DNA from: Sinohyriopsis cumingii
Taxonomy: Eukaryota; Mollusca; Bivalvia; Unionida; Unionidae
Assembly (NCBI GenBank): GCA_028554795.2
Contig: CM068831.1
Span: 64,632,982 to 64,696,981 of the forward strand
Length of the DNA stretch: 64,000 nt
Direction: 5' to 3'
A program made the position numbers and the translations under genes. Of this stretch, positions 10,826 to 23,124 are shown piece by piece. The stretch's first letter is position 1; the number at the start of each line of letters is the position of its first letter. Below the pieces are notes generated by a model. The model made no database searches and was not told where the DNA came from. It saw nothing but the letters and a program-made list of their open reading frames with translations.

Positions 10826-11673
10826 TTGCCCCATTGTGCGACCGCCCATTTGACGTGCCTTTTCTCGCTGTGATACGCCTTATTATTCCCCCATGACAAG
10901 TCCCTTTTGCATATTCTGGCTAAACTGCAAAATAGCTAAAGTTTTGATTTAAGTACGCAAACAATAAAGCCGGTGTGACTAATGAACAGAATCCTTATCC
11001 TTGCATTGATCTTGTGAAAAGGACTGCCCTTCGGACATACTTCAAAGAAACCATGTTCGACAGTGTGTGTATGTGTAAGCACCAGCAATTGATTACCAAA
11101 TAAACGATGCCTATTTTGTTGTTACTTACGATGCCATGGACTTCATTTTAACAGTTCAAATCTGCAGTCAAAAGTTACCGTACATGTGGCAACTGTTTTT
11201 CTCAAGTTTTATGCCCCACCTTATTTCCTTAGGTTTAAGTCTTAATGCATGTAACACTGTTTGCTGATTAAAATATTTATTCAGAATTAGTTCTTTAGGG
11301 CCACATATATTGCATGGTATATTTTGTTTTATTCCTTGTAATTTAATCATGGTAATTAAACTTTTCATATACGGTAGAAGAATGTCAGGTGTTAACTGGC
11401 CGAATTTCTTTGGCGGAAATGGAGATGCGATTTTGTTTGCAGAGAAAATTTCAACGTGATAATTCATTTAAGCTAATTGGTGACAATTTTATTCTTTTAA
11501 TTATTATTTTTTTTTACTATAGTACTGTTGTAGTTGTTTAAAAAATCTGAAATTTACTTGAATAATGTTTAATCTTCACGTTCTATTTACTGAAGAAGAA
11601 AAAAAGAAGAAAAAAACTGTTGTATGATATTAATTATTTCGTCCAGTGCCGGGTTTAGACGTGTGTGATTTGA

Positions 11674-11738
11674 ATTTTTAACGTAGCTTTAACAATTTTT
11701 CAGTCATATCGCTACGATGTCAGTAGTGTGGCAGTTTA
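11674..11738 (-). repeat. SINE family B tail fragment inside the Kolobok-like element
   Basis: About 65 bases are the reverse complement of the SINE-B 3' end (TTTTTAACGTAGCTTTAAC, then GTCATATCGCTACGATGTC). No tRNA-like head adjoins. It may be a 5'-truncated SINE or a shared tail. Confidence 0.75.
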
Positions 11739-12125
11739 GACTGTGGATTGCATACGTTATATTTAAAAATGGTTTGGGGTTGGGTTTTTTTCTTCTGACA
11801 AATGAAAATTGACAGACATAATGTAATAATCGGGACTTCGCTGCGCCAAATTGAGAGATATTACCAAAATGTGGTCCCCTGTCTGCCTCGCTCGCCAATG
11901 TTTATGTTTGTTTCGAGGACTGGCTAGTATTGCGTCACGGTACCACGTGATCTGTCGTCTCATTAAAACTCGGAAAAACTCGGCAATTTACGGAATCGTG
12001 GTATCTTCCACGCAATATAATCACTGCCCGCTTACGATATTTAATTTATAAACATTAAAGTCGAATTACAATCTGTAGAGAATTAAATACGTAAAAGGAA
12101 AATTTTGATTTCTAGTCTCCTTTAA

Positions 12126-12690
12126 GAGTTATTTTTAAGCTTCAGTTGTTGAATTTCTCAAGTTCAAGATCTCTCCTAGCTTTTTAGAATTTACTGCCTC
12201 CACCAAATGAACCATGCTTTCATATTTCACCACATCCTCCAGTGATTTGGTCTCCTTCACCAAGATGAACGATCAAAACACTTGAATCCAGTCCATTTAT
12301 TGCAGTGTCAAAGATTTCTGATATTGGTTTTCCCAGGTCCATCCCATTTTGATTTCACTTTCTCCAGATAACTGAGCAGTGTCACTTGCCTGTACCACTA
12401 AATATAGATCTCACACTTGATTGTGCTGTGAGTCCTCTGATGGGAAGAATCTGTCCTCCCATTTCTGTGACTGCAGTGCCGTATAATCAGACAGCACTTC
12501 CTCTGGGAGTGAATATAACCAGTTTTCTGCTTCACTAGATACATTTAATTGTAGAAGTGGCGTTTTTCTCTCCTCTTTTAGACATTTGATTTTGCAAAAT
12601 TTAAAAAATGTTGAATACCACACTTTTCGACTGAGAAGGATAGTAAGATTACAAAATCTCACCTGAAAGCCATTTGTTGTTTCAGTTCCA
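12126..12690 (-). pseudogene. Ty3/gypsy-type gag relic
   Basis: The open stretch 12411-12662 on the - strand has the retrotransposon gag pattern AENWLYSLPEEV...YTALQSQKWEDRFFPSED (aromatic-Leu-Pro, then a Phe-x-x-Arg-Phe-like end). Further degenerate gag-like text continues to the Kolobok edge. It lies downstream of the pol relic in the - direction, so it belongs to another or rearranged copy. Confidence 0.6.
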
Positions 12691-13555
12691 GCTTAGCTGT
12701 AAAGACAACTTACCAGAATATTCTCCAACATGTCTGAGCTGCAGGTTCTCTTCTTCCAGCTTTGGAGAGAGGGGAACTCAGTTGTGTATAATAAATCGCT
12801 TAATCATTTGGGATAGTTACTGTTTACAGGTATATACATGTATATTCATAATAATGCTCTGTCCACCTCTTCAATTCTTTTACACAGCAGTTGAGCTACA
12901 TGGTTTTCTGATACATTGTGCCAGTCTAATAAGTTCTCTTATTCCAGTCTGCTACAATTCTGCATGCCTCTGTTACATGTATCTGTCTCTCTCTATCTTT
13001 TCTCTAGCCATATGTAATTACAATACCACATACCAACACCCACTTCCCTTATATACAGAATATGATCGACTAACCCTTACTAAATGAAGGACAGGCCTCA
13101 CACACCATACAAATACTAAATGATGCAGAACCAGCATTTAAGAAGAATATGACCCAGTTACACAAATTTAATGTCACTGACTTCCTGAATCATGCAGTTT
13201 TTTCAACTGTCCATAATGATAATTGTGTTCAAATTCTACTGCCCCACATGTTGCTTATTTGAAACCTGATAATGGTAACTGTTGATCATGGCAACTGTTA
13301 TTCCTGTATATTTGTAACTCTTTTCTCATGCTACAATTCCTTTGGTCATACATGTGTGGAAGATTCGTATTAAAGATTTTTGTCACTGTATGTTGTGATT
13401 TTCAAGAGAGATTAGTTTCCATAACTTTGGTTGGTTTATATTCATTATGAAATATTTAATAACACAACAAGGTTATTAAATATTTTTCAATCTGGATCAT
13501 TACAGGTATTTATTTTCGAGTTATGTATAGACTTTACTGACAAAATTTTATAGTG
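12691..13555. other. No gene seen
   Basis: The open stretch 12674-13087 has no recognisable domain, and its composition is like its flanks. It may be further decayed retrotransposon next to the gag relic. Confidence 0.5.
13450..13485. repeat. Perfect 14-bp stem-loop
   Basis: AAATATTTAATAAC (13450-13463) and GTTATTAAATATTT (13472-13485) are perfect complements around an 8-base loop. Purpose unknown; too AT-rich to be an obvious RNA terminator. Confidence 0.7.
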
Positions 13556-13720
13556 TTAACACATTAACCCCTGCTGCCTTGATAACTCGTTGTACTTTAC
13601 CTCCCTCAACTCCTGAGTGCCTTGATAACGTTTCTGAGTTTACCTAGCTTGTATCCCAGGCGCCGAGTTTGAGTGGCAATATTTGTCTAAGCCAGTATCC
13701 CGCACGACAAGTTAAATCAG
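13556..13720. repeat. TTAA-type MITE end (left end only)
   Basis: TTAACACATTAACCCCTG at 13556 is the same terminus as the complete MITE at 54018-54609. The next CTTGATAAC / CCTTGATAACG phrases repeat at 13580 and 13620. No matching right end was found nearby, so this copy is truncated. Confidence 0.55.
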
Positions 13721-14149
13721 CGCAAACCATTGGTTGATTTGAAGCCATTTCCTAATATTTTATCCCAGATCTGCTTTTATTACAATGTTTAAATAAAACC
13801 ATAATTTTTATATTTGCATGCATTTGAAATTAAAAAGATATTAAATATAGCAGCTGTTATATAAATTTTAAAAAATATTGAACTGTTGTAACAGCACCAT
13901 CATATTTCTATAATTATAGCACAGTGGAGCATATGATACTGTGATAGCCAGGTAGTCAGATTTTCTGTATCAGTTGGTTGATTTCTCATGTGGTCAGGAT
14001 GGTTGTGTATAAATTTGGTCACTGTCCTCTAGTGAAGCAGATCATACCATTTTTCAGTGGAAGTAACTGTTTTGTCAAACAACAACCCTTTATACTGTAC
14101 TTGCTCAAGTATGGAATCAATAACTTGGTAAAATGCATCTTCAACAGTA

Positions 14150-16328
14150 TGGTCACCACCTGATGATGGAGACGTGGCTCTTTATTTCAAGGAAAGCATG
14201 ATATATGAAAAAGTCAGCAGTACTGATACTGAGGTTGTGGGGATGGGAAATTGGTCTATTTGGAGGCTTGTTTGCAGATTCCATCAACATGACCATTAAA
14301 TAGGAGATCAAAAGATAAAGGTTGCAAATGAAGCTTGGACTTATGGTGACTCTTAAATAAGACAAAAGTAGAGAGCACTGCATATCATTCCACCAGCTGT
14401 AAATTCACAGCTACTGTTATGGCATAGGCAGCTCTGTTTAATACTTAGGCCATTCTGAAGGCTGATTTCCATGCATGTCCTGTGGGATTCGGAGTGGGAG
14501 AAGATAAGCTGTGTTCCTCCTTTTGGAAGAATGCCATTGATACTAAGTCCAACATAGAGCCCATGGACATGATATTGTATACTAACTGCTGAATGTTGTT
14601 AAAAGATGTCCAGCCCATACTTGGGATTTGATGTAGGGTGTTAAAATCGCCAGGTGTTTGCAAACAGACCATATTCTTTTGAGGAGAACTGTGGGCCATT
14701 ATCACTCCTTACTTCTTGTGGTATTCTGTGTCTTGCAAACACTGACTTTGTGTGATTATAATGCCTGCTCATATATTTTTTAACTTGGCAACTTAAAAAT
14801 ATCTGGAGCAACAGTCTACTATCAAGACGAAGTTGTAATTATCAAACATAAAAAAATCTGTTCTTACCATATCCCACTGTGCATTAGGATGTGTTGACAA
14901 TAATGATTCTTTTTTATTTGACTTTCTATATTCCTGGTAAGCAAAACAATTAGATATAAAGTGTCTGCAATTTTTGCATTCATGCCAGGTCAATACAAGT
15001 TTCTTGCTCTTTGTTTGTCAATGCCCATGTGACTTTTGTATAACTCCTCTAGAATTCCTTTATGAAAGGTATCTTGTATTACAATCTTCTCTTCTTTTGG
15101 AAGTGATCCATCTATTTCTGAAAGAATTTAATTTATGCAGTTCAAAAAGTTTCTGATTTCAAAGGATTTCAAAGATGTTTATCATTTGGCCGTCCCATCT
15201 GATTCATTTCTCATAAGTTGGCCATTTTGTTGTCAAATTAAGTTTAGTTCTTTAATGCTTCTAACTGTGTATCTGATTTGATATGATCATGTGCACATAG
15301 CATTCAAGTTCACTTTCCATGTTCTTAGCAGATGTGTCTGTCTGTCTGTGTTCTGGACAATGTATCTGCTACAATTTATTTTTCCTGGACAATGAGTCAA
15401 GTCAAAACTGTACATCTGCAGTTTTAAATGCCTCTGAAGTCTAGGCAGTGTGGCAGATAGAGGGTTATTGAGGAATGATTCTTGAGGTTTATGATCTGAT
15501 TCATATTGTACTTGATGACCATAAGTACATGTATATTGATTAAATATTTCTAAGTAACACAACTAGCAGTTCTTTTTCCATCTGTGCATACCAAATTTCT
15601 GCATCTGTCAAGGACCTTGATGCAAATGCCACTGGTTTGCCAGATTGCATTAGCAGTGCTCCAAGTCCTGATATGGAGGCATCATAACTAACAACAGGCC
15701 TCTTGACATCAAAATATTTCAAAAAAGTTTCTTTGCTTAGAATCAGCAGTGTTTTATAAATTTCTCTTCAAATGCATCTTTTTGTGCAGTTTCCTAAAAC
15801 AAATTCCATGTCACTTTTCAAAAGTGCTCTGATTTGTTCTGGCACTTTAGACATATTTGGGATATATTTTGCAAGTTGACTGCATCCAGCAATCTTTCAG
15901 TTCCTGTCTATCAGAGTGGACATTTCTGTGATTGCTTTAACTTTTTCTGGATCAAGTTTTATGCTTGATGATGTCAGTACATGCCCCATGAAACACACTT
16001 CTGTTAGTCTAAATTGGCATTATCCAGATTCATTGTTATATTTATTTCTTATTTCCAGACATCACTGGAATTTTTCATCATGATCTTGTTTTGAAGTTCC
16101 CCAAATAGTTATGTTATTAATATCAGTCTCAACCCATGGTATATCCTCAAAACACTGTGCTATGCATTTTTGGAACACTTTTAAAAGAGATTTAATACCA
16201 AAAGGCATTCTAAGATAGCAGTATCTACCAAATGGGGTGTTAAATGTTTATAACTGGCTGTCATCATCCAGAGGTGCTTGCCAGTAAACATGATTGGTAT
16301 CTAGTTTGGGGAAAACCTTTAATAATAA
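14150..16328 (-). pseudogene. Ty3/gypsy pol relic (RT, RNase H, integrase), - strand
   Basis: Order on the - strand: reverse-transcriptase remnants (about 16320-15780), RT/RNase H (15722-15540: KYFDVKRPVVSYDASISGLG), RNase H end with ESDHKP and PRLQRHLKLQ (15562-15287), integrase finger and core (14993-14793, Cys pairs then VDCCSRYF), and the rest of the core (14705-14445). It is interrupted by many stops and shifts. Long terminal repeats were not found. It is an old retrotransposon copy with no intact frame. Confidence 0.85.
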
Positions 16329-16553
16329 GCACTGGGGCCTCATGCCGCAGACATCTAACATGATGTCCCACCCCTGAGTCACATTATTTTGTCAGCAGGC
16401 TGATCAGTCCTAACACAAACCCCTTAATGCTGAGCACCAAGCAATGCAGCTGCTAGTAACATTTTCATAAGTCTTTGATATGATTCAGCTGGGGTACGAA
16501 CCCATGACCTCCTGCATCCAAGGTGGACAATCAAACTACTAGGCCACCGGAAC
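16329..16553 (-). repeat. SINE family B, copy 3 (3'-truncated), in gypsy pol relic
   Basis: Reverse-strand copy from the GGGGCATCATGCC-type middle (16329) to the tRNA-like head (AGGCCACCGG at 16541-16550). The usual 3' tail is missing. It abuts the reverse-transcriptase region of the gypsy relic. Confidence 0.85.
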
Positions 16554-18044
16554 AGTCACGGTTACAGCTCAGAAATGTTCAGCCGTTTATGAGGAAAATC
16601 CAACAGAAACAGTTGAACAAAAATAAACATACTTAATTCTGGTTTATGGCATGCCTTACAAGAACCAGATAGTTACAATTTCTACATGATTCATCATGAT
16701 ATACACATGTCAGTATTTGTCTAAAATCATCCACATTGTGCTTATATTAACTTAATCTGTTTCATATATGCCAAATGTTGGAGCTGACTTCTCTGAGATG
16801 TTCTGAATCAGTACTTTTCCCAGTGTGTTGATGACTGAAGCTTGTCAAGAAATTAGGTTGGGTTTCTTCATTTGTGGTCAGCTCTTCTCATTTGGCTTTT
16901 AAATATTTATGTGGTCATTTTAGTGTGAGGCTTTGTTTGTGTACAAATTTAGAACCTCCAGATTTGTCCTTACTGTAATACTCAAGTGTATTTTACTTGG
17001 TATTCTTAAATCCACTAAAAGAAACTGCACTAAAATAAAACCAAATTTCAGTGGATCAAATTTACTAAAGTTTCCCTTCACCAAAAATAGAGCTAATTAT
17101 TTCCAGTATACAGAATTTTAGAAAATACCCTACATCTAAACACAGCAAAATGATATGAATGCCACATCTGAAGAAATTATGTTGAAGACAATGCAATCCT
17201 AACATTTTGTTAATGAAATTTTAAATTGTACATTTTTTCATGTGCTTGTTAACATTGACAGGAATGCATCACGTCAAGGTGCCACAATTCTTTCAAGCAC
17301 AGTGGTTTTTAGAGGAAATTACTTGTATACTTTTTAAGCAAAAAATAAAATTAGTGACTAGAGTGAGACTGTCCTTACTTTTGATGATGGTGTAATAGTA
17401 CTTGAGTTCTATCACTTTGGTATTTCCTAACTTACATATACAGAAGTAGTGCATGGTGAATGAAATAAACTGCACAACCTCACCATGATTAACACAACAG
17501 TTCACATGGACCTGCTAACTGAAATGTAACATGTTAAACTCGTAATAAATGTGTAATCTCTGCCTGGCAAATAAAGATCAGTTTAATGAAAGTGAAAGTA
17601 ATTTGCAAAAATTTATTTAACATGCACTGTTTAATTTAAATAAAATTGCAATGAAAATATTTTGTTTTAGTTTGAAAACATACAATTACCTGGTATTGTG
17701 ACAACCTGCATATAATGACCATCTACCCATACAGACCACTATTTCTTACTCCTCTAAAAATTTCTTAAATAGTTACATGCATTATAGCAACCAGCAACCA
17801 GTAATATTCCATTTCCATGGACATTCATGAACTGCTGTATTTTAGCAAAGAGTGATTAGGATAAAATCCTGTTTATTCCTCTTTCTGACTGTTAATATAC
17901 CTTCTGTCTGCCTGTCCCTGTCTATTAAACTATTGTATTTAATTGTTTTCTTTCAGATTGTTTATTTATTTGTCTATCAATCTATGCTTCATCATTTGTT
18001 TAAATTCACTGCATTACTGACTTACCTGTATATACTTGCTATTT
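16554..18044. other. No gene seen
   Basis: AT-rich, with stops in all frames at short spacing. No repeat recognised. Confidence 0.6.
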
Positions 18045-18045
18045 G

Positions 18046-18099
<54 letters not shown>
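18045..18099 (+). repeat. (CT)n-(AT)n compound microsatellite
   Basis: About ten CT followed by about sixteen AT dinucleotides. Confidence 0.9.
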
Positions 18100-18102
<3 letters not shown>

Positions 18103-18199
18103 ACAGCCATTGTGTAACCTGAGTTGTTATATTCATGTATTACATCTGTGTACACTCTTCATATACTTACAGACACTTATGACAACGAGATCTCTAAAG

Positions 18200-18380
18200 C
18201 AGAGGTTCTCAAACTGTGGTATGTTGGACCATTGGTGGTCCACAAGTTCAGGTGATCCAAAGAAAGTTTGCAATAGTTACCTAATGGTACAATCAGCATT
18301 AGGATGGATCATTATGTTGTCCACTGAGACCCTCATGTTCAAGTAGCCAGTGAGAAAAAAAAAAGGTTTAGGAAAAACTG
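18200..18380. mobile_element. hAT-type MITE, 181 bp
   Basis: Begins CAGAGGTTCTCAAACTGTGG and ends GGTTTAGGAAAAACTG, typical short hAT termini, flanked by CTCTAAAG / CTCTATAG (18192-18199, 18381-18388; 7 of 8 match). An inner palindrome (GGACCATTGGTGGTCC) sits at about 18227-18242. No coding capacity. Confidence 0.8.
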
Positions 18381-19706
18381 CTCTATAGCATTTGTCCTTA
18401 GTCGTAAAAGTTGCATACTTGAAGTTATAAATGAATACAATGAACCTCATGTTTTCTTGATCATACATGTAGGTATTTTTTATGTGAGGCTTACTCTGCT
18501 TGCTGCATTTTCAATTGTAAGCACAGTATATTGATATTTTAACTTGACATTCTTATATAAGGAAACAGACAGGATAATAATGTTTGGAAACTGGAATCCA
18601 GAATTCATTTGCTGAAATCAATGGTTATTGTATTGTAAAAAGTGAGAAAAAGGAAAGAAAAACACAAAGTTACTGATGACATGGAAGCAAAGAGCCTTCA
18701 AGAAAGCAAGCTATACCAGACTACAATCAGACTGAGAGAGATACAGCACGTTCAGAAGAACACCCAGTCAGTGTGCAAGGACATCCGCAACAGTTTCATT
18801 CATGGTCATGAGCCTGGCACTAAGAACAAGAAAATCTACACTTACATAAAAAGCATGAAGCATGACAGCTCTAGTGTGGCTCCATTGAGGAAGGATGGTA
18901 TTACCTACTCTGACACCAAGGATGGTATTACTTACTCTGACACCAAAGACAAGGCTGAGATCCTCAATAATCTGTTCTCATTGGTCTTTTCTAATGAAGA
19001 CTGTGACAATTCCTTCTTCAGGTAGGATTTGCTTCTTCTCCAACTGCTTTTCCACTTCTTGTTCAAGAAAAAGGTGTGAAGAAAGTGAAGAGACTCCTTG
19101 AAGAATTGAACCCATAAAAAGCAACCATTTCAAATCATTTCTCGAAGAAAATGGCACCAGCCGTTACACCAGCTCTCACATTAATCTTACAAGCATCACA
19201 TGATCAAGGTCAAGGTTCAGAAGACTGGAAGGGAGCATACATCACTCCACTGTTCAAGAAGGGAGACAAGAATAATACCACCAACTATAAACCAACACTG
19301 TTCTTGATGTCAGTTTGTTGTAATTCATGTAAAGCATTGTCCACAGTCCCTTGATGAAGCATCTGGAACAAAATAACATCGTTCGTGACCAACAATAACA
19401 GTTTCGGAAAGAAATGATCATGTGAGACCCAACTAATTACTAAAGTTCATGACCTTGCAGTTGGGTTGAACAATAAACATCAGATAGATGCCATCTTGCT
19501 GGACTTCAGCAAAACGTTCAATAAAGTGCCACATCAACATGTTGCATTTTAGCTCCAACACTATGGCGTCAGAAACCAGACACTAGACATAGATCCCTAG
19601 CAAACAGAAGCCAACAGGTCATTCTTGACAGGTTTATATCATTACCCTCCCCAGTGACCTCAGGAGCTCCACTGGGAACAGTGCTAGGGTCTCTCCTATT
19701 CCTAGT

Positions 19707-20128
19707 CAGAGGTGTAACTACCATGGTAGCAGGTACAGCCATGCTGTGAGCCCATCCATATTGGGGGCCCAGCCCAACCTGGACAAAATAAGTTGTTGTT
19801 GTTGTTGTTGGGTTTAACTCTATTTTTCAGCACACGATAGGCTATACATGGCGGCCAGTATTATTGGTGGAGGAATAACCCGGTAAAACCCTGGAAAGAA
19901 CCACCAACCCACAAGAAGCTACTGGCAAGCTTTCTCACATACCCACATTGGCTGAATCTGAGACTTGAACCCATGCAGACAGAGGTGAGATGGCAGTGAT
20001 CCGTAATGGAGAGTGCTTTAGACCACTCGGCCACTCGGGGCCCCTGAAAAAATAAGTGACAGTAAGGGTGTGTGTGCCTGGTACAAAAAGTTTGCAGTGG
20101 GGCCCATGGTGAGATAGTTATGCCACTG
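19707..20128. mobile_element. hAT-type MITE inserted in LINE reverse transcriptase
   Basis: Termini CAGAGGTGTAACTACCATGG and the complement of CCCATGGTGAGATAGTTATG-CCACTG. Eight-base target duplication TTCCTAGT / TTCCTAAG at 19699-19706 and 20129-20136. Removing it restores a LLFLVYVKDLP-like reverse-transcriptase motif across the join. A SINE-A lies inside it (19793-20044). Confidence 0.82.
19793..20044 (-). repeat. SINE family A, copy 2 (inside a hAT MITE inside a LINE)
   Basis: Full-length reverse-strand copy: (GTT)n tail at the left, CGGCCACTCGGGGCCCC head at the right. It is flanked by AAAATAAG at 19785-19792 and 20049-20056, a likely target-site duplication. Confidence 0.88.
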
Positions 20129-20649
20129 TTCCTAAGTATATGTCAAAGACCTGCCTTCAAGTGTTTCCTCCACAGTTAGACTCTTTGCTGACAATTGCCT
20201 ACTATATTGAGTGATTAATTCCCAACAAAATGCAATGTTACTACAAAAAGACCTCAACAAGTTACACTGGAGTGGGAGAGAAAATGGCAAATGAATTTCA
20301 ACCCATCCAAGTGGGAGCACATATGCATAAACAACAAGTGAAAGGTCATTAACACCTCCTATTCAATCCAAATTTTGAATGAGACCAACAAAGCCAAGTA
20401 CTTTGGTGTCAAGCTTGGACAGCAAACTAATCTTGGAACTCCCACACAGACTCAGTAACCAAAAATGACAATCAGAAAACATCTTTTCTACAAAGAAACC
20501 TGTCATCCTGCCCAAAACACATCAAAGCTTGCAACTATAAGATGCTCATATGCCCACAGCTTGAATACATTTCTAAAGTATGGGACCCACACATCAAAAT
20601 CAATGCAGCCAAACTAGAACTAGTCCAGAACCAGGCAGCAAGATTTTGT

Positions 20650-21590
20650 CACAGAGTCTATGATCTTAAAATAAGTAACAGAAAAGAGTGACAAAGACAT
20701 TTACCAGAATTTTTAAAATTTAACAAATAATTTATTTCCCTAGACTACAAAGTGAAAAATGAGAAAAAAAGAACTTATGGTTCAATGAACTTATGGTTTT
20801 ATGAATTAAACCAAAAATAATCCAAGAATCAAAACACACAAGTCCTATGAGTGAAAAGTTCTAAGTGAATCACAGTTTAAATCCTGATGAAAATCCAAGA
20901 TGGAAGGTGATGACGTCTGCAATAGTGTTGTACTGTTGTGTCAACAGTGTCTTGTTGAATCACAGAAAATATTATTCCAGAGTTTGAATTCCATATAAAT
21001 TCCGGTAAATGTCTTTGTCCAAGAATTATCAGAGCACCTTAGTATTTCCAGGGAAAACAATAACTTGAATTCAATAATTTGAAGGAAATAAAAATTCAGC
21101 CCAAACTGGTCACAACATAATACAATTTAACGTCTCAGATGTTAAAGCATGACTGATAGAATTCTTATCAAAGCATCAGTTATAAGACTAAATAAAATGC
21201 AAACAGATTCCCAGATGGTGGTCAAGAGTTCATCCTTCTAGAAAAATTAAAAATTTGTTTACAAATTGACACGTGCTTCATGTCATGTAGTTCAGTATGA
21301 CCTTGACTCAACTTCATAATTCTTCCTCTGAGAAAGAATTTTGTAAAAAGATGTTTACCAAAACTGTCACTGATTTTAAGGTCAACAACTAGATACAATG
21401 TTTCTGTTATTAGGTATTTACATCAATGAAATACATTTTTTAAAAAAAATCAATTTAAGTCAAACAGAACTTATCCTAATTCGGAACAAATCAAGTCTAG
21501 TAAACAATATTACATTTCAATATTGTGATGGAATAACATTTTTAAATCTAACAAACAAACAATTAAATTAAATATACATAACAACAGTGA
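20650..21590 (+). repeat. Unclassified 0.9-kb repeat, copy 1 (inside the LINE)
   Basis: Interrupts the LINE between the AARF motif and the thumb. It shares ordered blocks with 31310-32270: AATTTAACAAATAATTTATT, CCAAAAATAATCCAAGAATC, AATCCTGATGAAAATCCAAG, and the end TAACAAACAAACAATTAAAT. No ORF. Boundaries uncertain by about 20 bp. Confidence 0.75.
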
Positions 21591-22359
21591 CTATTGACGA
21601 ACTAGTAGCATCACACCATGCTGAAGGACCTTCAGTGGGAAGACCTGTGAAGCTGATGCCAACAGGACAAGGTCATTATAATGTACCAGATCATTAACCA
21701 ACTGGTTGAACTACCAACAACAGGGTACTTGATCCCCACAGAAGCATCAACCAGATGCCATGTCAGTAGAGATAGGGTACCATACTGTTTCATCCATGCA
21801 TATAGCAGTTCCTTCTTCCCCCTCAGGCATCAATCTTTGGAACTGCTTGCCAACAACAGCAATTACATAGCCTTCCTTTGAAACCTTTAAGGTCTACATT
21901 GGCACTGTATGCCATATGTATTTGCATGTACACCATGTGTTATTTTAACCTATTTTTTACTTGTACAAGCACATAGTTCACCACAGTGAACTACACCTGC
22001 ACATGGGCCAAGAAATTAATTGGAAGATGATGGTGAAAACAGAAAAAGAGGCAGACAGAAGGTGTAGAAGAATTAGACGGCTATCATTAAGCTACAGTTT
22101 CCATGTTCTAAAACTAAGATACCACTAACAGTCATCCTCGTTGGATTATTGCAAACTAATTTCATTTGACCAATTATTAAAATTTAATAAAATTTATTGC
22201 CTTCCATTTATTTAAAGAATATTGCAATATAAAATACATAAAGAATATTGCATTATTAAATACATAAAACAATAGAGTAATATTATGGCTTTTGTAAAGC
22301 AACTCACATTAGACATTCAAAATTGTGATGATGTGACGTGATTTGCATGAATTACCATT

Positions 22360-22520
22360 ATTATTGTAACGTTTTCGTTTTAACCTTAAGTATGTTGGTT
22401 CAGTGTTTCCAGTACCGTTTCTGACGTTGTCTTTTCGTTCCCAGTTTGGGGTTTGGTCCGACTTTTTATTCTATCCGTGCGTTCTGGGATTCAATATGGT
22501 CGGCCTCAGTTGACAGTGAA
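22360..22520 (+). promoter_or_regulatory. Local CpG cluster, candidate CEP164 promoter/first exon
   Basis: About eight CpGs fall within 160 bases (for example AACGTTTTCG, TACCGTTTCTGACG, GTCCGAC, GTGCGTTC, GTCGGCC), while flanking DNA has almost none. It lies 2.8 kb upstream of the start codon. A perfect octamer ATTTGCAT and a TGACGTGA half CRE lie just upstream (about 22335-22350). No TATA box is obvious. The link to CEP164 is inferred from position only. Confidence 0.3.
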
Positions 22521-23067
22521 AGAAACATTTAATTTCTTCAGATCTGTTCTGTTAAAGATTCGCATGCAAAACATGATTTATTGAAGTGACTTAGTGCATT
22601 TGCCTAGAATTTATTTCCAAGAATGTATTTTATAATTATATCGAGTTAAACCTTCCTGGAATGTTTTAAACTTCCCAGTACACCAAGTTTGAAACATGTC
22701 TGGGCACAAGTTCCATTGTATGAAAACCCTTCTTTGATTTAAATGATCAATCTTCAGTATTGTTGATCATGTTTGAAAATTAACTTTATGAATTGAGGCC
22801 AACCCATGGGTGTATAGTTCAGTTCTCTTGTAAATCGACAGTGGCACAAACTTGAAAAGTGATTGCTGGCAGCTGGTTCTAATGTACTGTAATCGAACGA
22901 AATAATGAAAGGTTAATACATTTGACCAGGTCCATGGATGTGCGTGTTACCGGACAAGATTACAGCTTTCATTAAAAGGCAAGTCAGTCAATATATTAAA
23001 TATGTGAATCAAGACATATTACCTTACAAATAAAGTAAAATATGTTACTATATTACATATGTGTATG

Positions 23068-23124
<57 letters not shown>

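Larger units (their letters stand above)
9686..12125 (+). mobile_element. Kolobok-type DNA transposon, 2.4 kb, degenerate
   Basis: The ends are TTAA target duplications followed by imperfect inverted repeats, AGGAGACCAGAAACCA (from 9690) and its complement TGATTTCTAGTCTCCT (to 12121). Inside is a decayed THAP zinc finger on the + strand. TTAA duplications together with a THAP domain are established marks of the Kolobok superfamily. The element is CpG-richer than its surroundings, has G12/C11 tracts at 10796-10825, a SINE-B tail fragment at 11674-11738 and a perfect CRE TGACGTCA at 9872-9879. It lies directly against the gypsy gag relic (12126 onward). Confidence 0.72.
18600..21900 (+). pseudogene. 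CR1/Jockey-like LINE relic
   Basis: Open piece 18642-19025 is the linker before reverse transcriptase (KKIYTYIKSMKHDSSSVAPL, AEILNNLFSLVFSNED). RT pieces follow: WKGAYITPLFKKGDKNNTTN (about 19230), AILLDFSKTFNKVPHQH (about 19490), a LFADN catalytic-box remnant (about 20178; expected FADD), MANEFQPIQ (about 20283), CPQLEYISKVWDPH and LELVQNQAARF (20550-20650). The C-terminal thumb is at 21600-21900 (FFPLRHQSLELL in another frame). Stops, shifts and three insertions break it. Confidence 0.85.

Noticed and set aside
12674..13087. 137-codon + strand ORF as a gene
   Set aside because: No recognisable domain, base use like the flanks, next to decayed gag; more likely chance or an old element.
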